NCBI RefSeq assembly: GCF_000725485.1
Contig: NZ_JOAG01000008.1
Coordinates: 124,001-188,000, forward strand
Direction: 5' to 3'
Origin: Nonomuraea candida
Lineage (GTDB): Bacteria > Actinomycetota > Actinomycetes > Streptosporangiales > Streptosporangiaceae
Length of the DNA stretch: 64,000 nt
Positions 42,559-52,547 of the stretch are shown here, one piece after another. A program made the translations under genes and the position numbers. Every line of letters begins with the position of its first letter. Position 1 is the first letter of the stretch. A model generated the notes under the pieces. That model was not told the origin of the DNA. It made no database searches and worked only from the letters and a program-made list of their open reading frames with translations.

Positions 42559-44571
42559 TCAGCCGGCGGTGCAGGTGATCTGGGTCTGGGGGCGGTACTT
42601 GGTGGTCAGCTTCTTGTCCCGCTTGACCACCTTCCCGTCCTGGTGGAACACCCGGGTCACGTCGATCGTGAAGCCCTGCTCCCCCACGGTCGGCAGGCAG
42701 CCGGCCGCCGAGCTGGTCTCCCGGCGGAACGGCGTGAAGTCGCGCCGCTCCGACTCCACGGCCTCGATCCTGTCGTAGCGCTTGGTGCCCCACAGCGTGA
42801 CGGTGACCGACGTCCCGGTGAAGGCCGTCTTGATCAGCACCCCGTGCTCGGAGTCGTTGCGCCACTTCAGGTCCAGGTCCGGGTAGAGCAGCGCGACGTC
42901 CAGCCCGGCGGGGTAGCGCGGCGCGTGGTAGTCCATCGGCTGGTGCTCCACGTCCTCGAACCCGCCGAAGAAGACCGCGTTGTACAGGGTGGTCGCGAAC
43001 TGCGAGCCGCCGCCGCCGACGATGTTCACCATCCGGCCGCCGACGATCTCCCCCGCCTCGACGTAGCCGTCCTCGACCGTCGGCTGGCCGAGGGTCTCGT
43101 TGAGCGAGAACGTCGTGCCCGGGCGTACGACGTGGCCGTCGAGCTCCTGCGCCATGCGCTGGATGTTCTTCACCCGGTCCTGGCAGCAGTCGAAGGTCGT
43201 GGTGAACGTGCTGACGACCTCCTTGATGCCGAGCCCCTGGATCTGGGTGGTCTCCACGGCCGGCGCGACCGTGCCCAGCCGGACCTCGACCGTACGGGGG
43301 CCGCCCTCCGCGAACACCTTCTCCGCGTCCCTGGCCAGCAGCCTGTGGTTGACGCCGCGGCCGCTGCGCGCGGGCACGAGGACCGGCCGGCCGTCGACGA
43401 TCTGGTAGGTGGCGTCGCGCGGCTGCTGCGCCGCGTCCACCAGGCCGCCCTCGACGGAGGCCAGCACCTTCTCGGCGTCGAACGAGGGGGCGAGGCCGCC
43501 GTCGCCGTCGGACTCGAAGGTCAGGTTCGCCGCGATCGTCGCCGGGGGCAGCGCCACCCGCTTGGCGCCGAGGGTCAGCGTCAGGGGGGCGGCGACGGCC
43601 GCCTTCGCCTTGACCAGCGCCGCCTCGACGGCCTCGGGGGTGGTGGCGGGCTTGGCGGGCCGCAGCGCGAGGACGACGTCGCCACCGCCGCTCAGGAAGG
43701 CCTGGCTGACCCTGCGCACGGCGTCGTCCCGGTCGAGCAGCACGCCGTCCCGGGGCTGGCGGGCCCTGGCCCGCAGCCCGGTGAAGAACACCCGGCCCTC
43801 CTGGGCCGGCTTGTCGACGCTCTCCGCCAGGCCCTCGACGGTCCTGGTGAGCTGGGAGGAGTCGATGGTGATCTTGGGTGGCAGCTCGGTCGTGCCGGTC
43901 AGCGCCCGCCACACCTCCTGCGGGCCGGGGAAGCCGCTGGGCGCCTGGCCGATGGTGGCGACCACGTCGAGTTCGAGGCCGGCCTCGTCGGCCTGGATGG
44001 TCTCCTTCGTGCCGCCGATGTCGGCCACGACGGGCTTGCTGAGCTTGGCGGCCAGCTCGCTGCGCAGCTTGTCGGCCGCCTGCGTCACGGTCAGGCCGCC
44101 GATGTCGACGCCGGCCACGCGCGTGCCGCGTAAGACAGAGCCGGACATGAGCACGGCCGGAACCACGTACGCCAGCGCCGCCAGCACCAGCACGAGCACG
44201 ATCAGGCCGGGCAGCAGCCTGCGGCGCCGGGGCGGCTCGGGCTCGTACGGCGAGGGCCGCTCGGGCGCGGGGCCGAACACGGGCGCGGGCGAGCGCTCCT
44301 TGTCGGCCACCGGCCAGGGCTGGGCGGGCTGCGCCATCGGCGGCAGCGCGCCCCCGCCGGAGGACCCTCCGGCGGAGCCGCCCGAAGGACCGCCCGAGGC
44401 GCTCGGGCCGGGGGCCGGCCGTGCTTCCCGCCCGTCCGGCGGGCCGAAGATGTCCCGGGAGACGCCCGGGGGCAGCCCTTCGATCCGCGGCTTCTTGGAG
44501 ACGGCCGACGTGGGTAGCGGCACCGAGGCGAACGGGTCGGTCGGTGATTCGATCGGTCCGGCGTTACGCAC
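42559..44571 (-). CDS. VanW family protein with repeated peptidoglycan-binding domains
   Basis: The protein has 670 residues. A Pro/Ser/Gly-rich cytosolic N terminus (1-115) precedes one transmembrane helix (RLLPGLIVLVLVLAALAYVVPAVL). The extracytoplasmic part has two copies of the VanW-associated PG-binding-4 type domain (about 155-270 and 295-410) and a VanW domain (DGHVVRPGTTFSLNETLGQPTVEDGY...GGGGSQFATTLYNAVFF). VanW proteins occur in glycopeptide-resistance and sporulation loci; function is not known. GTG 44571 follows GGAGGAG. Confidence 0.88.
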   Translation of the reverse strand: MRNAGPIESPTDPFASVPLPTSAVSKKPRIEGLPPGVSRDIFGPPDGREARPAPGPSASGGPSGGSAGGSSGGGALPPMAQPAQPWPVADKERSPAPVFGPAPERPSPYEPEPPRRRRLLPGLIVLVLVLAALAYVVPAVLMSGSVLRGTRVAGVDIGGLTVTQAADKLRSELAAKLSKPVVADIGGTKETIQADEAGLELDVVATIGQAPSGFPGPQEVWRALTGTTELPPKITIDSSQLTRTVEGLAESVDKPAQEGRVFFTGLRARARQPRDGVLLDRDDAVRRVSQAFLSGGGDVVLALRPAKPATTPEAVEAALVKAKAAVAAPLTLTLGAKRVALPPATIAANLTFESDGDGGLAPSFDAEKVLASVEGGLVDAAQQPRDATYQIVDGRPVLVPARSGRGVNHRLLARDAEKVFAEGGPRTVEVRLGTVAPAVETTQIQGLGIKEVVSTFTTTFDCCQDRVKNIQRMAQELDGHVVRPGTTFSLNETLGQPTVEDGYVEAGEIVGGRMVNIVGGGGSQFATTLYNAVFFGGFEDVEHQPMDYHAPRYPAGLDVALLYPDLDLKWRNDSEHGVLIKTAFTGTSVTVTLWGTKRYDRIEAVESERRDFTPFRRETSSAAGCLPTVGEQGFTIDVTRVFHQDGKVVKRDKKLTTKYRPQTQITCTAG

Positions 44572-44663
44572 GCCTCAATCTCCTCCCGGTCCGCAGCCAA
44601 GTCTCAGGCAACAGTAAGGCACGCGGATCCGCATATGTCACGGGAAACGGCTACGGAAGTGTG

Positions 44664-45332
44664 TCAACCTAGCCATCGGTAACGATGTTCCGGTCGTCCG
44701 GCCGTGCCGTAACGCGGACGGAACTCGGCCTGCCCCGCCGCGCACAGGTGTTCCAGATAGCGGCGGGCGCTCACCCGCGACAGGCCCGTCAGCTCGGCGG
44801 CCTCGGCCGCCGACAGGCCGCGGCCCGCCTCCCGCAGCGTATCGGCGACCAGCGCGCACGTGGCGGGGGACAACCCTTTCGGCATGGGCCCGACGCTCTT
44901 GTGCGCGCCCTTGTAGGCGCCGAAGAGGCGGTCCACGTCGTCCTGGCGGGCCTCGGGGCCGATCGCGGTCAGGTGGTCGCGGGTGTCGGCGTACCGCTGG
45001 AGGCGCTCGGTCAGCGCGGCGGCGGTGAACGGCTTGATGAGGTAGTTGACCGCGCCGCCGCGCATGGCCTCCCTGACGGTGGGCACGTCGCGGGCGGCGC
45101 TGATGACGAGGACGTCCACGTCGCGCAGCGCCTTGAGCACCTCCAGGCCGGACATGTCGGGCAGGTAGACGTCGAGCAGCACGAGGTCGGGCCGCAGCTC
45201 GGCGGCGGCCGCGAGCGCGTCGGCGCCGTTGTGCGCGACGGAGACGACGCCGAAGCCCGGCACCCGGCTCACGTAGCCGCTGTGGATGCGGGCCACCATG
45301 AAGTCGTCATCCACGACCAGGACGCGGATCAC
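44664..45332 (-). CDS. CitB/DcuR-type response regulator
   Basis: The protein has 222 residues. The receiver has VVDDDF, the phospho-acceptor in DLVLLDVYLPDMSG and Lys in YLIKPF. The C-terminal domain ends with a helix-turn-helix (LSAAEAAELTGLSRVSARRYLEHL) typical of the CitB family. GTG 45332 overlaps the kinase stop. With the kinase it faces the divergent tctCBA genes and is probably their activator in response to extracellular carboxylates. Confidence 0.9.
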   Translation of the reverse strand: MIRVLVVDDDFMVARIHSGYVSRVPGFGVVSVAHNGADALAAAAELRPDLVLLDVYLPDMSGLEVLKALRDVDVLVISAARDVPTVREAMRGGAVNYLIKPFTAAALTERLQRYADTRDHLTAIGPEARQDDVDRLFGAYKGAHKSVGPMPKGLSPATCALVADTLREAGRGLSAAEAAELTGLSRVSARRYLEHLCAAGQAEFRPRYGTAGRPEHRYRWLG

Positions 45333-46996
45333 GGTGTCCCCTTCGCCGGGAGCAGCGCGGTGAAGACCGCCCCGCCCGAAGCCACTCCACCCGAAGCCCC
45401 GCCACCCGAGGGCCCTTCGCCGGAAGCCTCACCGCCGGCCCCGCCCGCGGGCCCGCCCGCCGTCGCGCCCGCGGTGCGTACGCGGACCCAGCCGCCTCTG
45501 CGCAGGCACGCCTGCCTGGTCAGCGCCAGCCCCAGCCCGCGCGGCCCCGACTGGGCGGCCTTCGTCGTGAACCCCTCCCTGAAGACCTCCTCCACCAGGT
45601 CGGGCGCGATGCCGGGGCCGGAGTCGCCGACCCGGACGCGCAGCCCCTCGGCGTCGGCCCGCAGCGACACCTCGATCGTGCCCCGCGCGCCGTCGAGGGC
45701 GTCGATGGCGTTGGCGACCAGGTTCCCGACCACCAGGACCGCGTCACGGGGGTCGCCCAGCACGCCCTCGGGCACCGAGGAGTCCTCGGCCAGCACCAGC
45801 TCCGCCCCGCGCTCGGCCGCCTCGGCGGACTTGGCCAGCAGCAGCGCGGCGAGGGTCGGCTCCTGGACGCGCTCGCGCAGGTCGGTGGTGTTGGCGCCGT
45901 AGGTGGTGCGGGTGATGAAGCCGATGGCCGCCTCGTGCTCGCCCAGTTCGAGCAGGCCGACGACCGTGTGCATGCGGTTGGCGAACTCGTGGGCCTGGGC
46001 GCGCAGCGCCTCCGTGGCGCTGCTGGTGTCGTCGAGCTCGCGGGCCAGGCGGACCAGCTCGGTGCGGTCGCGCAGGGTGACCACCCAGCCGAGGTGGCGG
46101 CCGCGTACCGAGACGGGGGTGCGGTTGAGCACCAGCACGCGCTCGCCGTGCAGCACGATGCGGTCCTCGCCGGGGTCGGCGCCGCCGAGCACGTCGCGCA
46201 TGCGCTCGGAGAGCGGGGTCCGCGTGAGGTCCTCGCCGATCTCGCCGAGCAGCTCCCGGGCGGCGTCGTTGACCAGCGTGATCCTGCCCCGCAGGTCGAG
46301 CGCGAGCACGCCCTCCTTGACGCCGTGCAGCACGCCCTCGCGCTGCTCCAGCAGCGCGGCGATCTCGCGCGGCTCCAGCCCGAACGTCTGCCTGCGCACC
46401 CGCGCGGTGATGAACGCGGCCAGCGCGAGCCCGGCCAGCAGCACGGCCCCCGCGGTCCAGACGAGCGGCGGCAGGGCGTCGAAGACCTGGCTGATGACCG
46501 TGGTCTCCAGCACGCCGACGGACACCAGGCCGATGATCTGGCCGTACTCGTCGCGGATGGGGGTCTTGCCCCTGACCGTGGTGCCGATGGTGCCGGTCTC
46601 CGTGCCGACCCAGCTCCGGCCCGTGCGCAGGACCGTGCTGCCGTCGGTGGACAGCCGCTTGCCGATCAGCGAGGCGTTGGGGTGGGCGTAGCGTTCCTGC
46701 CGGGTGTTGGCGATCACCACGTAGTCGGCGCCGGTCTCCTGCTGGACGCTCATGGCCAGCGGTTGCAGCACGCTGTCCGGGCGTTCGAGGTCGAAGGCCT
46801 CGCGGACCTGCGGCAGCGCGGCCACCGACTGGGCGATGGCCAGCGCCCGCTGCTGGTGCAGCGCGTCGAGCTGGTCGCGGGTGTGCTCGGCCCACACGCC
46901 GCCCGTGCCTCCGACGGCGAGCAGCACGATCACCATCTGGAGCACGAACAGCTGGGTCCCCAGGGAGGGTTCACGCACCCGTCTCACCCGGCCCAT
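45329..46996 (-). CDS. CitA/DcuS-type sensor histidine kinase
   Basis: The protein has 555 residues. Two helices (about 14-35 and 175-197) flank an extracytoplasmic Cache-like sensor (VQQETGADYVVIANTRQERYAHPN). A cytosolic PAS domain follows (REGVLHGVKEGVLALDLRGRI). The phospho-His is in AQAHEFANRMHTVVGLLELG, as in CitA, and the ATPase domain includes VGDSGPGIAPDL. A Gly/Ala/Ser-rich segment ends the protein. It senses di- or tricarboxylates in related systems and is divergent from tctC (223 bases). Confidence 0.9.
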   Translation of the reverse strand: MGRVRRVREPSLGTQLFVLQMVIVLLAVGGTGGVWAEHTRDQLDALHQQRALAIAQSVAALPQVREAFDLERPDSVLQPLAMSVQQETGADYVVIANTRQERYAHPNASLIGKRLSTDGSTVLRTGRSWVGTETGTIGTTVRGKTPIRDEYGQIIGLVSVGVLETTVISQVFDALPPLVWTAGAVLLAGLALAAFITARVRRQTFGLEPREIAALLEQREGVLHGVKEGVLALDLRGRITLVNDAARELLGEIGEDLTRTPLSERMRDVLGGADPGEDRIVLHGERVLVLNRTPVSVRGRHLGWVVTLRDRTELVRLARELDDTSSATEALRAQAHEFANRMHTVVGLLELGEHEAAIGFITRTTYGANTTDLRERVQEPTLAALLLAKSAEAAERGAELVLAEDSSVPEGVLGDPRDAVLVVGNLVANAIDALDGARGTIEVSLRADAEGLRVRVGDSGPGIAPDLVEEVFREGFTTKAAQSGPRGLGLALTRQACLRRGGWVRVRTAGATAGGPAGGAGGEASGEGPSGGGASGGVASGGAVFTALLPAKGTP

Positions 46997-47014
46997 CGAA
47001 ACAAACGGAGGTCA

Positions 47015-47092
47015 CGTCCCGGTCGCGGCCCGTACGCCCGGCGCCCGCGGAGCGGTGCCGTCCCGGTCGCGGCCCGTGCGACCGGCGCCCGC
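47015..47092. repeat. 34-bp direct repeat in the citA-like/tctC intergenic region
   Basis: A 34-base sequence starting CGTCCCGGTCGCGGCCCGT occurs at 47015-47048 and 47059-47092 with two differences. A third, partial copy and an 11-base repeat ending ACCAATACG follow. The position between divergent regulator and target genes would suit regulator binding. Confidence 0.75.
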
Positions 47093-47219
47093 CGCGCGGT
47101 GGTGTGCCGGTCGCGACCAATACGACCAATACGACGGCAACCGCGCAAAGACTCGACGTGCCGGGGCATGGACCTCACCATGCCAGTTCGACACACGTGA
47201 AATCCCCCCTGGAGTGATC

Positions 47220-48185
47220 ATGCGCTTGCGCGTATTCGCCGCCCTCGCGGTACTCTCTCTCGGCACGCTGACCGGCTGCGGAGAGTCGGGCGGCACCGCG
47301 AACGCCGCCTTGCGGATCATGGCTCCGGCCGCGCCCGGAGGCGGCTGGGACCAGACCTCCCGTACGGCGGAGCAGGCGTTCAAGGCCGCCGACCCGAACC
47401 GCAAGGTCGAGGTGTTCAACGTGCCGGGCGCCGGCGGCACGATCGGCCTGGCCCAGCTCGCCGGCGAGAAGGGCAACGGCAACCTGCTGATGACCATGGG
47501 CCTGGTCATGGTGGGCGCCATCGAGCAGAACAAGTCGAAGGTCACGCTGGTCGAGACCACGCCCATCGCCAAGCTGACCGAGGAGTACGAGATCGTCGTC
47601 GTGCCGGCGGCGTCGCCGTTCAAGACGCTGGCCGACCTGGTGGCGGCCTGGAAGGCCGAGCCGGCGAAGGTCTCCATCTCGGGCGGCTCCGCGGGCGGCA
47701 CCGACCACATCGTGGCCGGCCTGATGGCCAAGGCCGCGGGCGTGGACCCCAAGCAGGTCAACTACATCGCCCACTCCGGCGGCGGCGAGGCGCTGAACGA
47801 GCTGCTCGGCAACAAGGTCAGCGCGGGCATCTCCGGCGTGTCGGAGTTCGCCGAGCACGTGAAGTCGGGCAAGCTGCGCGCCCTCGGCGTCACCTCCGGC
47901 GCGCGGCTGCCCGGCCTGGACGTGCCGACCCTGAAGGAGGGCGGGCTCAACGTGGAGCTGGCCAACTGGCGCGGCTTCGTGGCCCCCGGCGGGCTCTCCG
48001 ACGCCGACAAGAAGGCCCTGACCGACCTGGTCACCAAGATGCACGACTCGCAGCCGTGGAAGGACGCGGTGGCCAAGAACGGCTGGATCGACTCCTTCCA
48101 GACCGGGCAGCAGTTCGCCTACTACCTCGACGCCGAGCAGGCCCGCGTCAAGGCGATCATCGCCGAGATGGGGCTCGTCTCCTGA
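47220..48185 (+). CDS. tctC: tripartite tricarboxylate transporter substrate-binding lipoprotein
   Basis: The protein has 321 residues from ATG 47220 (GGAG upstream). The lipobox LTGC follows a short signal peptide. IMAPAAPGGGWDQTSRT and FNVPGAGGTIGLAQL are typical of the TctC/BugT binding proteins for citrate and other carboxylates. It is first in tctC-tctB-tctA and divergent from the sensor kinase. Confidence 0.93.
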   Translation: MRLRVFAALAVLSLGTLTGCGESGGTANAALRIMAPAAPGGGWDQTSRTAEQAFKAADPNRKVEVFNVPGAGGTIGLAQLAGEKGNGNLLMTMGLVMVGAIEQNKSKVTLVETTPIAKLTEEYEIVVVPAASPFKTLADLVAAWKAEPAKVSISGGSAGGTDHIVAGLMAKAAGVDPKQVNYIAHSGGGEALNELLGNKVSAGISGVSEFAEHVKSGKLRALGVTSGARLPGLDVPTLKEGGLNVELANWRGFVAPGGLSDADKKALTDLVTKMHDSQPWKDAVAKNGWIDSFQTGQQFAYYLDAEQARVKAIIAEMGLVS

Positions 48186-48673
48186 TGATCCGCACGTGGT
48201 GGCGGCCCGAGCTCGGGCTGGCGGTCGTGGTGCTGGTGCTGGGCGTGCTCGTCGTGGTCGGCACGCTCGACGTGTCGGCGGCGGCCTCCCAGCTCGGCAT
48301 CGGGCCGCGCTTCTTCCCCTCGCTGGTGGGCGGCGCCATGGTGCTCATCGGCCTGCTCTACGTGATCGACGTGCTGCGCGGCGGCCACGGCGACCCCGAG
48401 GAGAGCGAGGACGTGGACGCCGGCGCGCCCACCGACTGGCGCAGCCTCCTGCTCGTCAGCGGCATCTTCCTGGCCTTCGCGGCGCTGCTGAACGTCCTGG
48501 GCTGGGTGATCGGCTCGTCCCTGCTGTTCTTCGGCCTGTCGGTGGCGCTGGGCGCCGAGCACAAGCTGCGCGCGGCCGGGATCGCGGTGGTGCTGGGGGT
48601 GGCGACGTACCTGCTGTTCGTCGAGGGCCTCGGCGTGACGCTGCCGGCCGGGCCGCTGGGCGGGGTGGTGTGA
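48185..48673 (+). CDS. tctB: tripartite tricarboxylate transporter small membrane subunit
   Basis: The protein has 162 residues with four hydrophobic segments and the [20 protein letters not shown] motif of TctB. Its ATG overlaps the tctC stop by one base. It forms the membrane complex with TctA. Confidence 0.9.
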   Translation: MIRTWWRPELGLAVVVLVLGVLVVVGTLDVSAAASQLGIGPRFFPSLVGGAMVLIGLLYVIDVLRGGHGDPEESEDVDAGAPTDWRSLLLVSGIFLAFAALLNVLGWVIGSSLLFFGLSVALGAEHKLRAAGIAVVLGVATYLLFVEGLGVTLPAGPLGGVV

Positions 48674-48674
48674 G

Positions 48675-50189
48675 GTGACCTCGTTCCAGCTGCTGCTCGA
48701 CGGCTTCGCCGCCGCGCTCACCCCGGTCAACCTCCTGTACGCGCTCATCGGCGTCACCCTCGGCACCCTCGTCGGCGTGCTGCCCGGCATCGGGCCCGCG
48801 ATGACCGTGGCGCTGCTGCTGCCGATCACCTTCACCGTGCCGCCGGCCAGCGCGTTCATCATGTTCGCCGGCATCTACTACGGCGGCATGTACGGCGGCT
48901 CGACCACCTCCATCCTGCTCAACACGCCCGGCGAGTCGGCCTCGATGATCACGGCGCTGGAGGGCAACAAGATGGCCAGGCGGGGCCGTGCCCCCCAGGC
49001 GCTGGCCACGGCCGCGATCGGCTCGTTCGTGGCCGGGACCATCGCCACGGCGCTGCTGGTCGTGGCGGCGCCCGCGGTGGTCGCCTTCGCGATCTCGTTC
49101 GGCCCGGAGGACTACTTCGCGCTGGCGGTCCTCGCCTTCACGGCGGTCTCCTCGGTCCTGTCCCGCTCGGTCGTGCGCGGCCTGGCCTCGCTCGGCCTCG
49201 GCCTGGTGATCGGCCTGGTCGGCATCGACCAGCAGACCGGCCAGGCCCGCCTCACGCTCGGCATCCCCCAGTTGCTCGACGGCATCGACGTGGTGATCGT
49301 CGCGGTCGGCCTGTTCGCGCTCGGCGAGGCCCTCTACGTGGCCTCCCGCCTGCGCCACACGCCGCCCGAGGTGGTGCCGGTCGGCTGGACGTGGATGGGC
49401 GGCTCGGACTGGCGCCGCTCCTGGCGGCCCTGGCTGCGCGGCACCGCCCTGGGCTTCCCCTTCGGCGCGCTGCCCGGGGGCGGGGCCGAGATCCCCACGT
49501 TCCTGTCGTACGCGGCCGAGAAGCGCCTGGCGCGCGGCGTGGCCCGCGAGGAGTACGGCAAGGGCGCCATCGAGGGCGTCGCGGGCCCCGAGGCGGCCAA
49601 CAACGCCTCCGCCGCCGGCACCCTGGTGCCGCTGCTGACGCTGGGCCTGCCCACCTCGGCCACGGCCGCGATCCTGCTGGCCGCCTTCCAGCAGTACGGC
49701 CTGCAGCCGGGCCCGCAGCTCTTCGACCACAACCCGGCGCTGGTGTGGGGCATGATCGCCTCGCTGTTCATCGGCAACGCGATGCTGCTGGTGCTGAACC
49801 TGCCGCTGGCCCCGGTGTGGGCGCGCGTCCTGCGCATCCCCCGCCCGTACCTCTACGCCGGGATCGTGCTCTTCGCCGCCCTCGGGGTCTACGCCGTGAA
49901 CGGCACCGTGGTGGATCTGTTCATCCTGTACGTCCTCGGCCTGCTCGGCTTCGCCATGCGGCGCTTCGGCCTGCCCGTCGCGCCCGCGGTGATCGGGATG
50001 ATCCTGGGCCCGATGGCGGAGATCCAGCTCAGGCGGGCGCTGGCCATCGGGGCGGGCGACGTGAGCGTGCTGGTGCGCAGCCCCGTGGCCGCCGTCCTGC
50101 TCGCCCTGGCGGCCCTGGCCCTGCTCACGCCCCTGGCCAGGAAACTGCTCGCCCGCCGCGGCCCGGCGCCTTCGCAGCGGGAGGAGTGA
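48675..50189 (+). CDS. tctA: tripartite tricarboxylate transporter large membrane subunit
   Basis: The protein has 504 residues and about twelve hydrophobic segments. Conserved TctA sequences: [41 protein letters not shown] and the second repeat [20 protein letters not shown]. It is the sodium-coupled channel subunit. GTG 48675 lies just after the tctB stop. Confidence 0.94.
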   Translation: MTSFQLLLDGFAAALTPVNLLYALIGVTLGTLVGVLPGIGPAMTVALLLPITFTVPPASAFIMFAGIYYGGMYGGSTTSILLNTPGESASMITALEGNKMARRGRAPQALATAAIGSFVAGTIATALLVVAAPAVVAFAISFGPEDYFALAVLAFTAVSSVLSRSVVRGLASLGLGLVIGLVGIDQQTGQARLTLGIPQLLDGIDVVIVAVGLFALGEALYVASRLRHTPPEVVPVGWTWMGGSDWRRSWRPWLRGTALGFPFGALPGGGAEIPTFLSYAAEKRLARGVAREEYGKGAIEGVAGPEAANNASAAGTLVPLLTLGLPTSATAAILLAAFQQYGLQPGPQLFDHNPALVWGMIASLFIGNAMLLVLNLPLAPVWARVLRIPRPYLYAGIVLFAALGVYAVNGTVVDLFILYVLGLLGFAMRRFGLPVAPAVIGMILGPMAEIQLRRALAIGAGDVSVLVRSPVAAVLLALAALALLTPLARKLLARRGPAPSQREE

Positions 50190-50280
50190 AGGCAGGCCCG
50201 CCGAACAGGGCCCGCCGCCTTCTCCGCCGGAGGAGTAGCGCGGGCCCCGCCGGGGAATCGATCGGTTGGTTCTTGGCGGA

Positions 50281-50310
50281 GCCCCGCCGATCTGTCCGGA
50301 TCGGCGGGGC
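50281..50310. terminator. bidirectional hairpin between tctA and gatB
   Basis: GCCCCGCCGATC and GATCGGCGGGGC form perfect 12-base arms with a 6-base loop between the convergent genes. The flanking 50190-50415 has further inverted GC-rich repeats but no gene. Confidence 0.7.
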
Positions 50311-50415
50311 CACCCGAATGGCCCACCTCGCGGGCGAGCCCTGCGGAAACGCCGGGCGGGGCCTTGCCCGCCCGGTCTCCCGCTGGAAGACGCCTCCCCA
50401 CTCGGAGACGTCTGC

Positions 50416-51921
50416 CTACTCGGAGACGCCGAGCTTCTCCAGGATGAGCTGCCGGGCGCGGGCCGCGTCGGCCTTGCCCTTGCTGGCCCGCATGACGCCG
50501 CCCACCAGCGCGCCGACCGCGGCGATCTTCCCGGAGCGTACCTTCTCGGCCGCGTCGGCGTTGTCGGCCAGCACCTGGTCGATGATCGCCGACAGCTCGC
50601 CCTCGTCGTTGACGATCTTGAGCCCGCGCCGCTCGACGACCTCGTCCGGCGTGCCCTCACCGGCCAGCACGCCTTCGAGCACCTCGCGCGCCAGCTTGTC
50701 GTTGAGCGCACCGGAGGCCACCAGCTCGGTCACCCGGGCGATCTGCGCGGGCGTGATGGGCAGGTCGGCCAGCGCCGTGCCCGTCTCGTTGGCCCGCCGC
50801 GCCAGCTCGCCCATCCACCACTTGCGCGCGTCGGCCGCCGGCGCCCCGGCCGCGACCGTCGCCTCGACCAGGTCGATCGCGTCGGCGTTGTGCATGGCCT
50901 GCATGTCGAGGTCGGACAGCCCCCACTCGGCCTGCAGCCGCTTGCGCTTGACCGACGGCAGCTCGGGCAGGGCCGCCTTCAGCTCGGCCACCCACGCGGG
51001 GTCGGGCGCGATCGGCACCAGGTCGGGCTCGGGGAAGTAGCGGTAGTCCTGCGCCTCCTCCTTGGACCGGCCCGACGTGGTGGTGCCGGTGTCCTCGTGG
51101 AAGTGCCGGGTCTCCTGCGTGATCGTGCCGCCCTCGGCGAGGATGCCCGCCTGCCGCTCGATCTCGCTCCGCACGGCCCGCTCGACGCTGCGCAGCGAGT
51201 TGACGTTCTTGGTCTCCGTACGGGTGCCCCACTCGGACGCGCCGCGCGGCATGAGCGACACGTTCACGTCACACCGCAGCGACCCCTCCTCCATGCGCAC
51301 GTCGGAGACGCCGAGCGAGCGCATGATCTCGCGCAGCTCGGTGACGTAGGCCCTGGCCACCTCGGGCGCGAGCCGGTCGGTGCCCGGGATGGGCTTGGTC
51401 ACGATCTCGACCAGCGGGATGCCGGCCCGGTTGTAGTCGACGATCGAGTAGTCGGCCCCGTGGATGCGCCCGGTCGCCCCGCCCACGTGGGTGGACTTGC
51501 CGGTGTCCTCCTCCAGGTGCACCCGCTCGATCTCGATCCGCACGGTCTGCCCGTCGACCTCGACGTCGATGTAGCCGTCGAAGCAGAGCGGCTCGTCGTA
51601 CTGCGAGATCTGGTAGTTCTTCGGCATGTCCGGATAGAAGTAGTTCTTCCGGGCGAAGCGGCACCACTCGGCGATCGAGCAGTTCAGCGCCAGGCCGATG
51701 CGGATCGTCGACTCGATGGCCTGCGCGTTGGCCACCGGCAGCGCGCCGGGGAAGGCCAGACAGGTCGGGCAGACCTGCGTGTTGGGCGGCGCGCCGAAGG
51801 CCGTCTTGCAGCCGCAGAACATCTTCGACTTGGTGCCCAGCTCGACATGCGTCTCGAGACCGAGCACCGGCTCGAACCGCTCGAGCGCTTCGTCGTACGG
51901 CATAACTGTGCCGGCAGTCAT
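50416..51921 (-). CDS. gatB: Asp-tRNA(Asn)/Glu-tRNA(Gln) amidotransferase subunit B
   Basis: The protein has 501 residues and carries the kinase site that activates misacylated tRNA-bound Glu or Asp. Motifs: [23 protein letters not shown] and [13 protein letters not shown], with Cys ligands for zinc, then the tRNA-binding tail domain ([24 protein letters not shown]). It normally follows gatA directly; here two extra genes intervene (51972-53599). The upstream gap is 50 bases with AAGGACCTCACC before the ATG. Confidence 0.96.
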   Translation of the reverse strand: MTAGTVMPYDEALERFEPVLGLETHVELGTKSKMFCGCKTAFGAPPNTQVCPTCLAFPGALPVANAQAIESTIRIGLALNCSIAEWCRFARKNYFYPDMPKNYQISQYDEPLCFDGYIDVEVDGQTVRIEIERVHLEEDTGKSTHVGGATGRIHGADYSIVDYNRAGIPLVEIVTKPIPGTDRLAPEVARAYVTELREIMRSLGVSDVRMEEGSLRCDVNVSLMPRGASEWGTRTETKNVNSLRSVERAVRSEIERQAGILAEGGTITQETRHFHEDTGTTTSGRSKEEAQDYRYFPEPDLVPIAPDPAWVAELKAALPELPSVKRKRLQAEWGLSDLDMQAMHNADAIDLVEATVAAGAPAADARKWWMGELARRANETGTALADLPITPAQIARVTELVASGALNDKLAREVLEGVLAGEGTPDEVVERRGLKIVNDEGELSAIIDQVLADNADAAEKVRSGKIAAVGALVGGVMRASKGKADAARARQLILEKLGVSE

Positions 51922-51971
51922 GGTGAGGTCCTTAGTTCAGATCGTTGCGTTTCAAGCTATCGCGTCGGCAT

Positions 51972-52547
51972 TCAGAGGAAGCCATGGCTCCCAAGCGCCT
52001 TCGAGGTCGCCTCCACCCAGGTGGCATAGGCGGGAAGCTGGGCCAGCACAGACAGGCCCACATGGTCACCGGCGAAGGCGAAGTGCTCGGAGACCTTCCG
52101 ATGTGAGACACCCGCCAGCACCCTTCTCAGTACGGCTTTCGGATCGGAGATCTTCTCGACGTCCCGCGGCCTGGCCGGCAGATGACTGGTGTCGGCACCC
52201 GGCACCCGGGCCCAAACGGTGACATCGGCCAGTAACCACGCTTCCGTCTCTTTGACCGGGACCAACGGAACTATGCCGGCGGCCGAGTGCCTGATCGCCT
52301 TTTCCCGCTCGCGATGGTCACTGTGCAGAAAGATCAGGTGACAATCGCTCGCGAGGTCCTCGATCGCCTGCCGGATCCGGCTGTCGTCCTTGGTCATGCG
52401 ACACGAGCCGTACTGAACGGCCTGCACGTCCACGGGACGTGGCGCGAGATCCGTCAGTGCGCGTAGCTGCCTTCCGATGACCGGCCCGAGAAAGAGCTCG
52501 TCGGTGTCACCCTCGCTGATCAGCCCTGGGACGAGCGGCCGGCTCAT
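51972..52547 (-). CDS. DUF4276-like (Toprim-related) protein, partner of the AAA ATPase
   Basis: The protein has 191 residues. The N terminus ISEGDTDELFLGPVIGRQL matches the Toprim-like Glu motif (EGxTDxxFL). FLHSDHRERE may supply an acidic residue, and PVKETEAWLLADVTVW is the conserved ETEAWLLAD motif that I associate with DUF4276. ATG 52547 overlaps the ATPase stop (ATGA). DUF4276 proteins typically accompany RecF-like AAA ATPases. Related pairs (PARIS AriA-AriB, OLD-Toprim) are anti-phage. Hand counts give about 58-68% G+C per 60-base line, below the neighbours. A nuclease or effector role is inferred. Confidence 0.65.
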   Translation of the reverse strand: MSRPLVPGLISEGDTDELFLGPVIGRQLRALTDLAPRPVDVQAVQYGSCRMTKDDSRIRQAIEDLASDCHLIFLHSDHREREKAIRHSAAGIVPLVPVKETEAWLLADVTVWARVPGADTSHLPARPRDVEKISDPKAVLRRVLAGVSHRKVSEHFAFAGDHVGLSVLAQLPAYATWVEATSKALGSHGFL

